Part shown: positions 17,228-25,638 of the stretch, one piece after another | How the letters are laid out: each line of letters begins with the position of its first letter | How positions within the stretch are numbered: the first letter of the stretch is position 1 | Assembly (NCBI GenBank): GCA_046309815.1 | Contig: JBKCOJ010000005.1 | Span: 1-64,000, forward strand | Direction: 5' to 3' | DNA: 64,000 bases | From: CAITNM01 sp021298215 | GTDB lineage: Bacteria; Pseudomonadota; Alphaproteobacteria; Paracaedibacterales; CAITNM01 | The notes under the pieces: generated by a model | Told to the model about the DNA's origin: nothing | The model's input: only the letters and a program-made list of their open reading frames with translations | Databases searched by the model: none | Position numbers and translations under genes: made by a program

Positions 17228-17974
17228 TTACCCCTCGCCATTAGCTTTTGATTCTTCTACTATTGCTAAATCATCTCCTACTACTTCCTTAGCATAAATA
17301 CAGCTTCCATCAACATTAATAAAATCATCACCTCGACGCGCAGCTACCTTCATTTTCAGATCAACAACCGGTTCAAAAGCATCCACAATTTCGACAGAAC
17401 TTCCTAATTCTTGTTCTTTTAGCTCTTTCAAATATGCAAGAAATGGCTCCCGAAGATACAAGGTCATGCAGGCTTTCTTCTCATTCTTTTCTAGTAAGGC
17501 GTACTCTTTTCTATAAGCTGCAATTTCGCTTAAGCTTTCTGAGTCGCATACCATAAATCTATCTTTAGGTCCCATCCATGAACTAAATGTATCAGCTAGG
17601 CTAATTCTATCAATGCACCACTCACCTAGCTGCCTTCTTAAAGCGGCTCTAGGAATTTCAGCAATATGAGTTTCATTGACAGCATAATAATACCGATCAA
17701 CCCTTGAAACACGGAAGTTCTCAAAATACAAACCTCGCGCACCTTCATCACACGTGTTGATGAACCAACAGCCTGCTGGTGATAGGCTTTTTTTCAGTTC
17801 ATCAATGTAATTATATGCATCTCTTTTAGCAACAAACCCAGCTGCTTTTGGTATTTCTCTAAGGTTCGCACCCCTCATCTCCTCCAATACCCATTCGGCA
17901 TCCTTATAAGTCAGTGACATTGAAAACACACCACTACATAAACTAATCACTACGCACAATATAAATTTAGTCAT
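17228..17974 (-). CDS. Secreted protein of unknown function
   Basis: A 248-residue protein with a clear signal peptide (MTKFILCVVISLCSGVFSMS). The mature part is acidic to neutral, has six or more cysteines (for example GCWFINTCDEGARG and GEWCIDRIS) that could form disulphides in the periplasm or outside, and shows no domain that I recognise. It is the middle one of three unrecognised secreted-protein genes in a row on the minus strand and ends at a strong terminator. The 160 bp upstream contains a duplicated piece of the nagZ 3' end. Confidence 0.7.
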   Translation of the reverse strand: MTKFILCVVISLCSGVFSMSLTYKDAEWVLEEMRGANLREIPKAAGFVAKRDAYNYIDELKKSLSPAGCWFINTCDEGARGLYFENFRVSRVDRYYYAVNETHIAEIPRAALRRQLGEWCIDRISLADTFSSWMGPKDRFMVCDSESLSEIAAYRKEYALLEKNEKKACMTLYLREPFLAYLKELKEQELGSSVEIVDAFEPVVDLKMKVAARRGDDFINVDGSCIYAKEVVGDDLAIVEESKANGEG

Positions 17975-18051
17975 ACAACACCAACGTTTGAAATATAATA
18001 GCTATCTAGCACACAAATAAAATCAGCACTAGTGAAATTTAGAGGAAATAT

Positions 18052-18092
18052 TTTTAAAATCTGCACCCACGCGCAACATCTTCATATTCCGC
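18052..18092 (-). repeat. Duplicated nagZ 3' end (remnant copy)
   Basis: Forty of 41 bases match 19865-19905, which is the last dozen codons and stop of nagZ. The copy stands alone between the genes at 17228-17974 and 18137-19786 with no coding frame of its own. It is a direct repeat bracketing the 549-residue secreted protein gene. Confidence 0.9.
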
Positions 18093-18097
18093 ATCGT

Positions 18098-18128
18098 GAA
18101 GCAGCTACAAAAAATGTAGCTACCACGT
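18098..18128 (-). other. Hairpin after the 549-residue protein gene
   Basis: AGCTACA and TGTAGCT form a stem around a short A-rich loop (T-rich on the minus strand), extended by GTG/CAC on the outside. It lies 9 bp or more after the stop at 18137. There is no T run behind it on the minus strand, so it is a weak terminator candidate or an mRNA end-stabilising hairpin. Confidence 0.35.
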
Positions 18129-18136
18129 TATTCAAC

Positions 18137-19786
18137 TTATAGATGGGGATCGAAATCTTTGAAGAAGTTCAACATTGCCATTTGCATTAAAAGGTTTCGA
18201 CCTCTAGCTCCTATTCCACATGCTTCTTCGTGTTCATGCATCATGTTAAAGCTTAACACAAGTAGCGATGCTATTTGATCTTTTTGCGCTTGGTTTTGAG
18301 TAACGTCATACCTTTCACTCATAGCAGGCAGCATCCAAAAAGTGTTTAATAGGTCTGTATGATAGTCAGCTTGAACAGCTCGAATAGCCTTCCCTACGGT
18401 ATACGACATCCCCCCTATCACTCTAGATACATCAAAAAATAATTCCTGAGATTTTTCACGGATCCAATCATTCAAATAAACTTTAGCAGCGTCATACCCG
18501 CGTTTAGTTTCTTTTGCTATGTGCCGAATGTCAGGCACAACAATACCGCGCTTTCTCAGCTGACCTTTAAGCATTGCATCAATAGCGTTTCGTTTTGCTA
18601 TACCAATAAAATCATTCACTTCACTGCCATAAGCCATGATTCGCTCACGCTCTGAAAAACCACCAAATCTTTGCTCGCTGCTATAGGCTGCTTGTTGACC
18701 TACCTGAATAGTTTCCATGGCTACATTTATACCAGTCAAAAATTCATTCTCAGCTAATGTAAAAGCAGACACTAAAACTGGCAACACAACAGCAACTTCA
18801 TTTTCATCTGCAACGGCGGCGGTCACCGCAGCTGTTACTGCCGAGGTGGCAATAATAGAAGGCAAGGGCTGATCATATTCTGATGCAGCAGCTGGTGGTA
18901 GAAGAGTTGCTCGCCTAGCATCACCTCTTGATCTTGCAGCCGCTAAAACATCTTGTTTTGTAATTTGCTCTCTTACTTTTTTATATTCTTTACCCCGAGG
19001 CATCGCGTTTATTTCTACGTCCATCAATTCATATTTTGGGCAAAAATCGTAGTATTTTGTATAGTCGCTAGGAACCGATGCTTCTAAAAATGTACATTCT
19101 GCAGCTATTGGATCATGATTAAGGCCATAAGCGGCAAGAACATCCAGCGCTTCTTGTTTGACTCGGCCACCAGCCCCCCCTTGGTTGGTAAAATATGCCG
19201 CTAATGAATGATTATCCCAATTAAAACGATCAATTAAGAAATTGTTCAATACTTTGAGGTTTTGGGCTTCTGACTGAATAGATAATGCTAATGCAAACAC
19301 ACGATGAACGTCTTCAGGAGATTCTTCTGGAAAAATAGGAACAGAATAACCAAAGCACGTTAAAAATTGGGCCTGTTGGTTTGCTGTCGCATCAGGGGTG
19401 GGTCGTGAATTTTGATAATGAATCACAGAATCAGCTTGTGCAAATAGATGTTGATACATTTGAATTTCTCTAGCTTCAAATGCAGTGAATAACGCGCGTG
19501 CTTTTTCTTGATTAATTTTAGATGAACCGCGACTAAACAGTGGCTTAAAATCCGAAGTAATGTTCCTTCGGCCATTAATTCCCACTTCCATTGCAGAAAT
19601 ATTCTTCATATTACGCGCCATCATTTCAGGCAATCGTTCTAATTTTCCTCCTACATACCCTTGAATCGGAGTTAGGCGTTCCATGTAAAGCCGACAAAAA
19701 TCCACGTCTTTTTGATCCCCAGCCATCAAAGAAAAAAATGTCGAGCTAATTAAGAACCCAATCAGCCAATACGCAACTTTTTTCAT
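18137..19786 (-). CDS. Large secreted protein of unknown function
   Basis: A 549-residue protein with a signal peptide (MKKVAYWLIGFLISSTFFSL, then MAG). The body is mostly helical. A notable alanine/valine-rich hydrophobic stretch lies near residues 310-345 (IIATSAVTAAVTAAVADE, then VAVVLPVLVSAFTLAE). I recognise no domain. It lies 80 bp after nagZ in the same direction, is preceded by the 35-bp element shared with the gene at 16083, and is bracketed by direct repeats of the nagZ 3' end. This suggests that the segment arose by local duplication. Possible secreted effector or envelope protein; function unknown. Confidence 0.7.
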   Translation of the reverse strand: MKKVAYWLIGFLISSTFFSLMAGDQKDVDFCRLYMERLTPIQGYVGGKLERLPEMMARNMKNISAMEVGINGRRNITSDFKPLFSRGSSKINQEKARALFTAFEAREIQMYQHLFAQADSVIHYQNSRPTPDATANQQAQFLTCFGYSVPIFPEESPEDVHRVFALALSIQSEAQNLKVLNNFLIDRFNWDNHSLAAYFTNQGGAGGRVKQEALDVLAAYGLNHDPIAAECTFLEASVPSDYTKYYDFCPKYELMDVEINAMPRGKEYKKVREQITKQDVLAAARSRGDARRATLLPPAAASEYDQPLPSIIATSAVTAAVTAAVADENEVAVVLPVLVSAFTLAENEFLTGINVAMETIQVGQQAAYSSEQRFGGFSERERIMAYGSEVNDFIGIAKRNAIDAMLKGQLRKRGIVVPDIRHIAKETKRGYDAAKVYLNDWIREKSQELFFDVSRVIGGMSYTVGKAIRAVQADYHTDLLNTFWMLPAMSERYDVTQNQAQKDQIASLLVLSFNMMHEHEEACGIGARGRNLLMQMAMLNFFKDFDPHL

Positions 19787-19799
19787 AAAATCCTCAAAA

Positions 19800-19834
19800 T
19801 TAAAATGAAATTTCTTTTAAATGATATATAGAAA
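19800..19834 (-). repeat. 35-bp upstream element (copy 2)
   Basis: Second copy of the element at 17092-17126, 32 of 35 bases identical, 13 bp upstream of the start of the 549-residue secreted protein. A TTGACG just upstream (minus strand, about 19837-19842) is 17 bases before TAAAAG inside the block, a possible promoter. Confidence 0.7.
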
Positions 19835-19864
19835 TGCGTCAACTATTTTTCAAGGAATTTCAGA

Positions 19865-19905
19865 TTTTAAAATCTGCACCCACGCGCAACTTCTTCATAT
19901 TCCGC
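19865..19905 (-). repeat. nagZ 3' end, source copy of the 41-bp direct repeat
   Basis: This is the intact end of nagZ, including its stop codon at 19867-19869; 40 of 41 bases recur at 18052-18092. Confidence 0.9.
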
Positions 19906-20742
19906 TATAGTGCCTTTACACATAAGAACAGTATCGCATCCGGCTAATAATGCTTTCTTCGCCTTTTCTTCGAAAGTTCCTGTAAGCGCTTTCATAGTTA
20001 GACAATCACTTACTAAGAATCCTTTAAACCCAATTTCCTTGCGGATAATAGATTCAATAACAATGCTCGAGTGGGTCGCAACATTTTCCGCATCAATATC
20101 AGAATAAATGACATGAGCCGTCATACCCCATGCTTCTTTGCTAGCAGAAGCTAATTCTTTGAAAGGAACAAAATCTGTTTGTCGCAAAATTGCATAATTA
20201 GTATCTACAACAGGAAGTTCTTCATGACTGTCAACCGGTGCACGCCCGTGTCCTGGAAGATGTTTAATAACCGCCGTAATGCCGCCATCTTCAAGACCTT
20301 TTAGCATAGCTAAACTGTATTTCGTTACTTTGTCAGGATCCTTACTAAAAGCACGATCACCAATGATATCATCAGCTCCTTCAATTAATAAATCAGCACA
20401 TGGAGCGCAGTTTACATTAATCCCTAACTCAAGAAGCTCTTGTGCCATCGATAGCGCATTATCATATACGGCTTTTGCCGATCTAAATGTTTTAGCAGCT
20501 GGACGTGGCAACCAATGAGGTGGCTTTAATCGCACGACACGCCCCCCCTCTTGATCAATCAAAATAGGGACATTTCGGTGGTCTACACAGGCTTTAAGCT
20601 GCTCTATTAACGCTTTCACTTGTTCGGGTGATTGGCAATTACGCTCAAAAAGAATAAAGCCCAATGGTTGGGCTTTATTAAAAAAGTACTGTTCATCTTT
20701 AGTGAGCTTTAGGCCTTCGCAGCCATAAATAACAGGAAGCAC
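19867..20742 (-). CDS. nagZ: Beta-N-acetylhexosaminidase NagZ (GH3)
   Basis: Cytoplasmic glycoside hydrolase family 3 enzyme that removes GlcNAc from anhydro-muropeptides during peptidoglycan recycling. Visible motifs are ILIDQEGGRVVRLKPP (about residue 60), the KHLPGHGRAPVDSHEELP motif (about residue 155) with the catalytic histidine, and FLVSDCLTMKALTG with the nucleophilic aspartate (usually SDDL; here SDCL). At 291 residues it is shorter than many family members because it lacks C-terminal helices, but the active site is complete. It lies 3 bp downstream of pntB in the same direction. Confidence 0.93.
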   Translation of the reverse strand: MLPVIYGCEGLKLTKDEQYFFNKAQPLGFILFERNCQSPEQVKALIEQLKACVDHRNVPILIDQEGGRVVRLKPPHWLPRPAAKTFRSAKAVYDNALSMAQELLELGINVNCAPCADLLIEGADDIIGDRAFSKDPDKVTKYSLAMLKGLEDGGITAVIKHLPGHGRAPVDSHEELPVVDTNYAILRQTDFVPFKELASASKEAWGMTAHVIYSDIDAENVATHSSIVIESIIRKEIGFKGFLVSDCLTMKALTGTFEEKAKKALLAGCDTVLMCKGTIAEYEEVARGCRF

Positions 20743-20745
20743 TAT

Positions 20746-22152
20746 TTAGTGGCCTCCGCCTTTCAAAGCTTTGACAAGCTCTTCACACACTTTCTTTGCA
20801 TCGCCCAACACCATCATGGTGTTATCGCGATAGAAAAGCTCATTATCAACACCTGCATACCCCGATGCTAATGATCTTTTCACAAAGAATACAGTTTGCG
20901 CATTTTCTACGTCAAGAATAGGCATACCATAAATTGGGGATGCTTTATTTGTTTTAGCTGCAGGGTTTGTAATGTCGTTTGCACCAATCACAAATGCCAC
21001 ATCTGTTGAACCAAAATCACTGTTAATTTCATCAAGCTCAAGCACCGAATCATAAGGCACGTTTGCTTCAGCTAGTAAGACATTCATATGTCCAGGCATA
21101 CGACCTGCAACTGGGTGAATAGCATAGCGAACTTTAACACCTTTAGATTTTAAAATATCAGCCATTTCACGGAGTGCGTGTTGCGCTTGCGCCACCGCCA
21201 TACCATAACCAGGCACAATAATAACATTTCGGGCGTTTTCCATCATGTACGCTGCATCTTCGGCACTACTTAATTTTACAGGCTTATCAGAAGCTTCTGC
21301 TGCTGCCGTTGCAGTAGCTGGATCGGTACCAAAGCCACCTAAGATCACGCTAATAATGGAACGATTCATTCCCTTACACATGATATAACTAAGGATCGCA
21401 CCTGATGCACCAACCAAAGCGCCTGTAATTAAAAGCAAGTGATTATTAAGTGTAAATCCAATACCCGCCGCCGCCCAACCAGAATAAGAATTAAGCATTG
21501 AAATAACAACTGGCATATCAGCTCCACCGATAGGCAAAATAAGCAATACACCAAGCACAAGAGAAATTACTGTCATTAGCCAGAACCAACCAGCATGTTG
21601 TGACCAAGCAAAAAATGCGATAAGTACAACTAAGCCAATACCCAAAGAAGCATTTAATAAATGTTGTTTAGGGAAGACAAGAGGCTTACCAGCAATAAGG
21701 CCTTGCAATTTTCCAAAAGCAATTACGGAACCGCTAAAGGTGATGGCCCCAATAATAGTGCCTAAACTCATTTCAATTAAGCTTGAGGTAAAAATTGCTT
21801 TCTCCACACCAATGCCAAAGGCTGTTGGGTTATAAAGCGCTGCTGCTGCCACAAAAACTGCTGCCAAACCTACTAAGCTGTGAAAAGCAGCTACAAGCTG
21901 TGGCAAAGCAGTCATTTTAATTTTACGGGCGATATATGCACCAATTGCTCCGCCAATAATTAATGCAGCGATGATACCTGTGTACTTTGTAACCGCAGGT
22001 GTTAGAAGTGTGGTTAAAATAGCAATCGCCATACCGGAAATACCATAAATATTTCCTAAGCGTGCTGTTGCTGCTGATGACAAACCCCGCAACGCCATGA
22101 TGAAGCATATGCCGGCAATGAGATATAAAAATGTAGAGATAGTTGGAGTCAT
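20746..22152 (-). CDS. pntB: NAD(P) transhydrogenase subunit beta
   Basis: Beta subunit of the proton-translocating transhydrogenase, which moves hydride from NADH to NADP+ using the proton motive force and so supplies NADPH. The N-terminal half has eight or nine membrane segments. The C-terminal domain III binds NADP(H), with NVIIVPGYGMAVAQAQHALR (about residue 310) and GANDITNPAA (about residue 395), both family hallmarks. 468 residues is the usual length. Third gene of pntAA-pntAB-pntB, with a 9 bp gap to pntAB. Confidence 0.97.
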   Translation of the reverse strand: MTPTISTFLYLIAGICFIMALRGLSSAATARLGNIYGISGMAIAILTTLLTPAVTKYTGIIAALIIGGAIGAYIARKIKMTALPQLVAAFHSLVGLAAVFVAAAALYNPTAFGIGVEKAIFTSSLIEMSLGTIIGAITFSGSVIAFGKLQGLIAGKPLVFPKQHLLNASLGIGLVVLIAFFAWSQHAGWFWLMTVISLVLGVLLILPIGGADMPVVISMLNSYSGWAAAGIGFTLNNHLLLITGALVGASGAILSYIMCKGMNRSIISVILGGFGTDPATATAAAEASDKPVKLSSAEDAAYMMENARNVIIVPGYGMAVAQAQHALREMADILKSKGVKVRYAIHPVAGRMPGHMNVLLAEANVPYDSVLELDEINSDFGSTDVAFVIGANDITNPAAKTNKASPIYGMPILDVENAQTVFFVKRSLASGYAGVDNELFYRDNTMMVLGDAKKVCEELVKALKGGGH

Positions 22153-22161
22153 AATTCGCTC

Positions 22162-22566
22162 TTATTTCTTTTTAGAAAACATAGATAACATACGTTGTGT
22201 CACGATAAATCCACCAAAAATATTAATGGATGCCAACACAACCGCGATAAAACCAAACGTAGATGAAACGCCAAATGTTGAAGGTCCTGCTGCAATAAGG
22301 GCGCCGACAATAATCACACTAGAAATTGCGTTAGTTACTGCCATAAGTGGAGAATGCAAAGCTGGCGTTACTTTCCAAACAACGTAATACCCTACAAAGC
22401 ACGCCAAAGCAAAAACCATTAATCCAAGAACAAAAGGATCTGCTCCACTACCTTGTGTAGCAGCAGCATGACGAATTGAATTTTCAATGCTGGTAAGCTC
22501 TCCTGAAATTTCTTGAACAAAGCCGCTGAGACGTGCTGTTTGTTGCGCAATTGATTGAAGATCCAT
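22162..22566 (-). CDS. pntAB: NAD(P) transhydrogenase subunit alpha, membrane part
   Basis: The small membrane half of the alpha subunit, encoded separately from the NAD-binding half as in Rhodospirillum and other alphaproteobacteria. Three or four hydrophobic segments occur in the C-terminal 90 residues (LGLMVFALACFVGYYVVWKV; LHSPLMAVTNAISSVIIVGA; INIFGGFIVTQRML), the last two being conserved family segments. An extra soluble N-terminal stretch of about 40 residues precedes them. Lies between pntAA (8 bp) and pntB (9 bp). Confidence 0.95.
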   Translation of the reverse strand: MDLQSIAQQTARLSGFVQEISGELTSIENSIRHAAATQGSGADPFVLGLMVFALACFVGYYVVWKVTPALHSPLMAVTNAISSVIIVGALIAAGPSTFGVSSTFGFIAVVLASINIFGGFIVTQRMLSMFSKKK

Positions 22567-22574
22567 AAACTTTC

Positions 22575-23699
22575 CTAACTTTTAAAAATATCGTGCGTTA
22601 GTTTGCCATTGTGGCATAAGCACGTTGCTTTAATAATTTCATCATCAAAATCAATTTTCAAGGCTTGCGAATTTTTCTCCATCACCAGGCCTAAAAAGTT
22701 CAGCACGTTTTTTGCGTACAATTGACTTGCGTTATAAGCGATGCGGCTTGGCATATTAGGATGAGCCACAATTTTCACACCATTTTTTGTGGTAGAAATG
22801 CCTGACTTTGATAGCGCGCAATTGCCACCAGCTTCTATAGCCAAGTCCACAATAATGCTGCCAACTTTCATATCAGCTACCATTTTTTCTGTAATCAAAA
22901 CGGGCGCTGGCTTACCAGGAATAAGCGCTGTTGTAATAACAATATCTTGAGTCTTTAGTACTTCATGCAATTTCGCGGCCTGAGCTTTTTTATACGCTTC
23001 GCTCATTTCTTTTGCATACCCACCAGTGCCTTCACCAGATTCTTTGTGCTCAACTTCAACGAAAGATGCTCCCAAGCTTTCTACTTGTTCTTTTGCCGCA
23101 GCACGCACATCAAACGCAGAAACAATTGCAGCAAGTCTGCGGGCAGTTGCAATTGCTTGAAGACCCGCCACGCCAGCGCCAATAATAAGAACTCGGGCAG
23201 CCGTTACGGTCCCAGCAGCGGTCATCATCAAAGGAAATGCACGATCAAATTCGTAAGAGCCTTCAATAACAGCGCGGTATCCGGCCAAATTGCTTTGAGA
23301 AGACAATACATCCATTGCTTGCGCACGTGTAATACGTGGAACAAATTCAAGAGCGAATGCTGTTATTTTTTGTTTTGCAATTTTTGCAAAAAGTTTTTGA
23401 TTATCGTGCGGTTTGTGCATGGCGATAATCGCTGTATTTTCATCGAGTGCCGCTATTTGCTTTTCTTCAAGTGGGCCAACCTTAGCCACAACTTGCGCTC
23501 CTTTTACGGTATCAGCAAAAACTTTACCAATTTTAGCACCCACTACTTTAAAGCTATCATCTGGAAAGCCAGCAGCTTCTCCAGCGTTTTTTTCCACAAC
23601 AACTTCATGCCCCGCATCGCAAAGGCGCTTGACCACATCCGGCGTTAACGCCACTCTTTTTTCAAATTCCGCGGTTTCTTTTACAACCGAAATGCGCAT
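22575..23699 (-). CDS. pntAA: NAD(P) transhydrogenase subunit alpha, NAD-binding part
   Basis: Soluble domain I of the transhydrogenase, which binds NAD(H) on the cytoplasmic face. The protein starts MRISVVKETAEFEKRVALTP, the typical AlaDH/PNT N-terminus, and has the Rossmann motif VLIIGAGVAGLQAIATARRL (about residue 170) and the family block ITEKMVADMKVGSIIVDLA. 374 residues matches the split form. First gene of the three-gene pnt operon. The cofactor loop GAGVAG followed by VSAFDVR agrees with NAD rather than NADP. Confidence 0.96.
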   Translation of the reverse strand: MRISVVKETAEFEKRVALTPDVVKRLCDAGHEVVVEKNAGEAAGFPDDSFKVVGAKIGKVFADTVKGAQVVAKVGPLEEKQIAALDENTAIIAMHKPHDNQKLFAKIAKQKITAFALEFVPRITRAQAMDVLSSQSNLAGYRAVIEGSYEFDRAFPLMMTAAGTVTAARVLIIGAGVAGLQAIATARRLAAIVSAFDVRAAAKEQVESLGASFVEVEHKESGEGTGGYAKEMSEAYKKAQAAKLHEVLKTQDIVITTALIPGKPAPVLITEKMVADMKVGSIIVDLAIEAGGNCALSKSGISTTKNGVKIVAHPNMPSRIAYNASQLYAKNVLNFLGLVMEKNSQALKIDFDDEIIKATCLCHNGKLTHDIFKS

Positions 23700-23746
23700 T
23701 GTCTTTTTATTTTTAAGTTAAGCTCTAGCTATTATATGGGGTTTTA

Positions 23747-23767
23747 CAGAAATAAGAAAGGCTCCCT
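23747..23767 (-). repeat. Decayed copy of the terminator repeat at 24736-24756
   Basis: Twenty-one bases are identical to 24736-24756, which form the 3' half of a working terminator. Here the partner arm (24760-24769 in the other copy) has mutated, so the hairpin is broken. It follows the frameshifted secreted-protein gene just as the intact terminator follows its paralogue. Confidence 0.75.
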
Positions 23768-23783
23768 GTGAATAGAAAGCCAT

Positions 23784-24092
23784 TCAAGATAACAATCCTT
23801 TAGAATTCAGGAGCTGCCAACGTTCAATTTTTAGTTCTTCTTCTCTTTTTGTTCTATATGCTTCGATAAATTCATGAAAATCAGCGGGTAATCGAGAAAT
23901 AGCGTGACCATCGATTCGTGCAAAGATAACTGATTTCCAACCATTATTTGTCAGATATTCTGGCAAAACAGGTAATTGAACTGTTATTACTTTATCAGAT
24001 TTTTCATCTTTTGGTTCTTCTGCACTATGCACCATTAGAAAAATTGGGCAATCAATTGATTGCGATTTCAGCATTGGGCGCAAGTACAGCAT
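23784..24092 (-). pseudogene. 3' part of a frameshifted secreted-protein gene
   Basis: This frame encodes the C-terminal portion of the protein begun at 24633. Its first dozen residues are not native. From CPIFLMVHSAEEP onward it continues the alignment with the intact paralogue (GYPIFLISQLACG in the 24793-25638 protein). The two frames overlap by 41 bp, and the break lies in 24052-24090. Joined, the pair gives about 282 residues, essentially the length of the paralogue (281). Consistent with a one-base insertion or a two-base deletion in this copy, a sequencing error, or, less likely, a programmed frameshift. Confidence 0.7.
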
Positions 24093-24633
24093 TTGATTCT
24101 TTTATGAGACATGCAAAAGCTTCATAAAAAGAATATGTGTTTATCAATGGTGTATTCTTACTGAACCTAACAGTAGCTGCATGCACTGGGCTGATCCAAA
24201 TATTAGTATTTTCCCCCACCAATACCTCTTTATTTGTTAAATTTTGTATACCATTATGAGTTGCAAATTCATTAAGTGCCCTCAAAACACAAGTGACTTG
24301 TTCATCATTATTCTTAAAATTTCTGAAAGCCGTTTTCATATTCATACCGTAAATAATTCGATCAGCAAATAAGAAATGAACAAATTGTTTAGGCTCTTGG
24401 ATAGTTTCTATTATAGCAATACGTACTTGATTATTAATGATTTGAGATTTGCATTTTTCTCTCTCTTTTTCGTGAATTTTACCGATGTCTGCTTCATTTG
24501 AAAAACGTACCATATATAGATTGCCATCGATTCCTGTAAATTGTTTTAAAAGAGGCGCTACTACTTCTACCACAGGCTCTTCCATAGCGAACAGTTGTAC
24601 TATTAATACAATAAAAAATAGGTATTTCTTCAT
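24052..24633 (-). CDS. 5' part of a frameshifted secreted-protein gene (paralogue of 24793-25638)
   Basis: A 193-residue frame with a signal peptide (MKKYLFFIVLIVQLFAMEEP), closely like the start of the neighbouring paralogue (MKKYLLLAAVLVAQLFTADL). A further match is SPVHAATVRFSKNT against DTVHAATIMFSSNY. It stops at TGA (24052-24054), where the paralogue continues, and the missing C-terminus is found in another frame at 23784-24092. Function unknown; the family is not one I recognise. If the shift is real the product is a truncated exported protein. Confidence 0.65.
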   Translation of the reverse strand: MKKYLFFIVLIVQLFAMEEPVVEVVAPLLKQFTGIDGNLYMVRFSNEADIGKIHEKEREKCKSQIINNQVRIAIIETIQEPKQFVHFLFADRIIYGMNMKTAFRNFKNNDEQVTCVLRALNEFATHNGIQNLTNKEVLVGENTNIWISPVHAATVRFSKNTPLINTYSFYEAFACLIKESNAVLAPNAEIAIN

Positions 24634-24736
24634 GAGATTTTTTCCAATTTATACTTAAAAAATGGTAACTCTTTTGCTCATATATTTTCAACAAAAACTG
24701 ACTGCACTAGAGAAAGTTAGCTCGTTGCAGAGTTGC

Positions 24737-24769
24737 AGAAATAAGAAAGGCTCCCTCTGGGGAGCCTTT
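24737..24769 (-). terminator. Rho-independent terminator after the 281-residue secreted protein gene
   Basis: AAAGGCTCCC (24746-24755) pairs perfectly with GGGAGCCTTT (24760-24769) around TCTG. On the minus strand it is followed by CTTATTTCTG. It lies 24 bp after the stop of the gene at 24793. Confidence 0.8.
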
Positions 24770-24792
24770 GATATTACTTAGCTATCAATTTG

Positions 24793-25638
24793 TTAAGCTA
24801 ATTTAGAAATATATTCATCAACCCTATCTCTTATTAGAGCTAAACGCTCAGCAAGATTTCCTTCTATCGCTGGCGCATTTAAAAGCGTAATCAAGGTAGG
24901 CGTAATTCCTTCACGTCCTGCATTATATGGAAGATCAATAACATATGTAGACCTTGATCCGACAACATTCTGACCACAGGCTAATTGAGAAATAAGAAAT
25001 ATAGGATAACCCTCTGCTGTAATATTAGCATCAGAGGAGACCCCAACTCTATCTCTTATAATTGCTGCTGCGATTTGATCTTGAATTTCAACTGGATTGA
25101 GATCCGAATAATTAGAGCTAAACATTATGGTAGCAGCATGAACTGTATCTGTAACAAGCATTATTGGCATTTGAGGCACAGTCGAACGAACTACCCCTTT
25201 ATAATTTGGAGTTTCTGCAATTTCTGTTAGTAAACTAGCATACGTATCCCTAATGATGTCTAATCTTTCATTAGTTAACTCATCAATTTCAATCGTTCCT
25301 CTTAGCGCATTATGCTCTTCTGAAGAACTCTCTACGTTTTCACAAAAATAGGGTTGCATTCCTAGGGGCATGCGACCTGAACGAGCAGAGGTAACTAATT
25401 CTTCTCCTCTAAAGAAGAGCACTCGTCTCATTGTATTTTGCGCAATTTGGCGTTCCATAGTGCTTTTTGCAGAAATCCACTTTTCTTCTGTATCAGCCCC
25501 AACAAAGTTTTTCATTGTCAAATGAATAGATGACTCGTTAGAAAGGTCATCTAGGTTAATAAAGCGCGCTGTTAATGGTAAATCGGCTGTAAACAACTGT
25601 GCCACCAATACCGCAGCCAATAATAAATATTTCTTCAT
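24793..25638 (-). CDS. Secreted protein of unknown function (intact paralogue)
   Basis: A 281-residue exported protein from the ATG at 25636-25638, which has AAGGAG a few bases upstream. The frame stays open 11 codons further but without a ribosome binding site. Signal peptide MKKYLLLAAVLVAQLFTADL. The mature part is soluble and contains the VHAAT and YPIFL segments shared with the broken neighbour at 23784-24633. The two genes, including their terminators, look like a tandem duplication. No recognised domain. The porin gene lies upstream with its own terminator, so this gene has its own promoter. Confidence 0.7.
   Translation of the reverse strand: MKKYLLLAAVLVAQLFTADLPLTARFINLDDLSNESSIHLTMKNFVGADTEEKWISAKSTMERQIAQNTMRRVLFFRGEELVTSARSGRMPLGMQPYFCENVESSSEEHNALRGTIEIDELTNERLDIIRDTYASLLTEIAETPNYKGVVRSTVPQMPIMLVTDTVHAATIMFSSNYSDLNPVEIQDQIAAAIIRDRVGVSSDANITAEGYPIFLISQLACGQNVVGSRSTYVIDLPYNAGREGITPTLITLLNAPAIEGNLAERLALIRDRVDEYISKLA

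Noticed and set aside
22965..23648. A 227-codon open frame on the plus strand opposite pntAA
   Set aside because: It is a long antisense frame of a strongly coding gene. It has no ribosome binding site, its composition is unlike a protein, and pntAA is clearly real.
20746..23699. The pnt genes as an unusual gene split
   Set aside because: The three-gene pntAA-pntAB-pntB form is normal in alphaproteobacteria.
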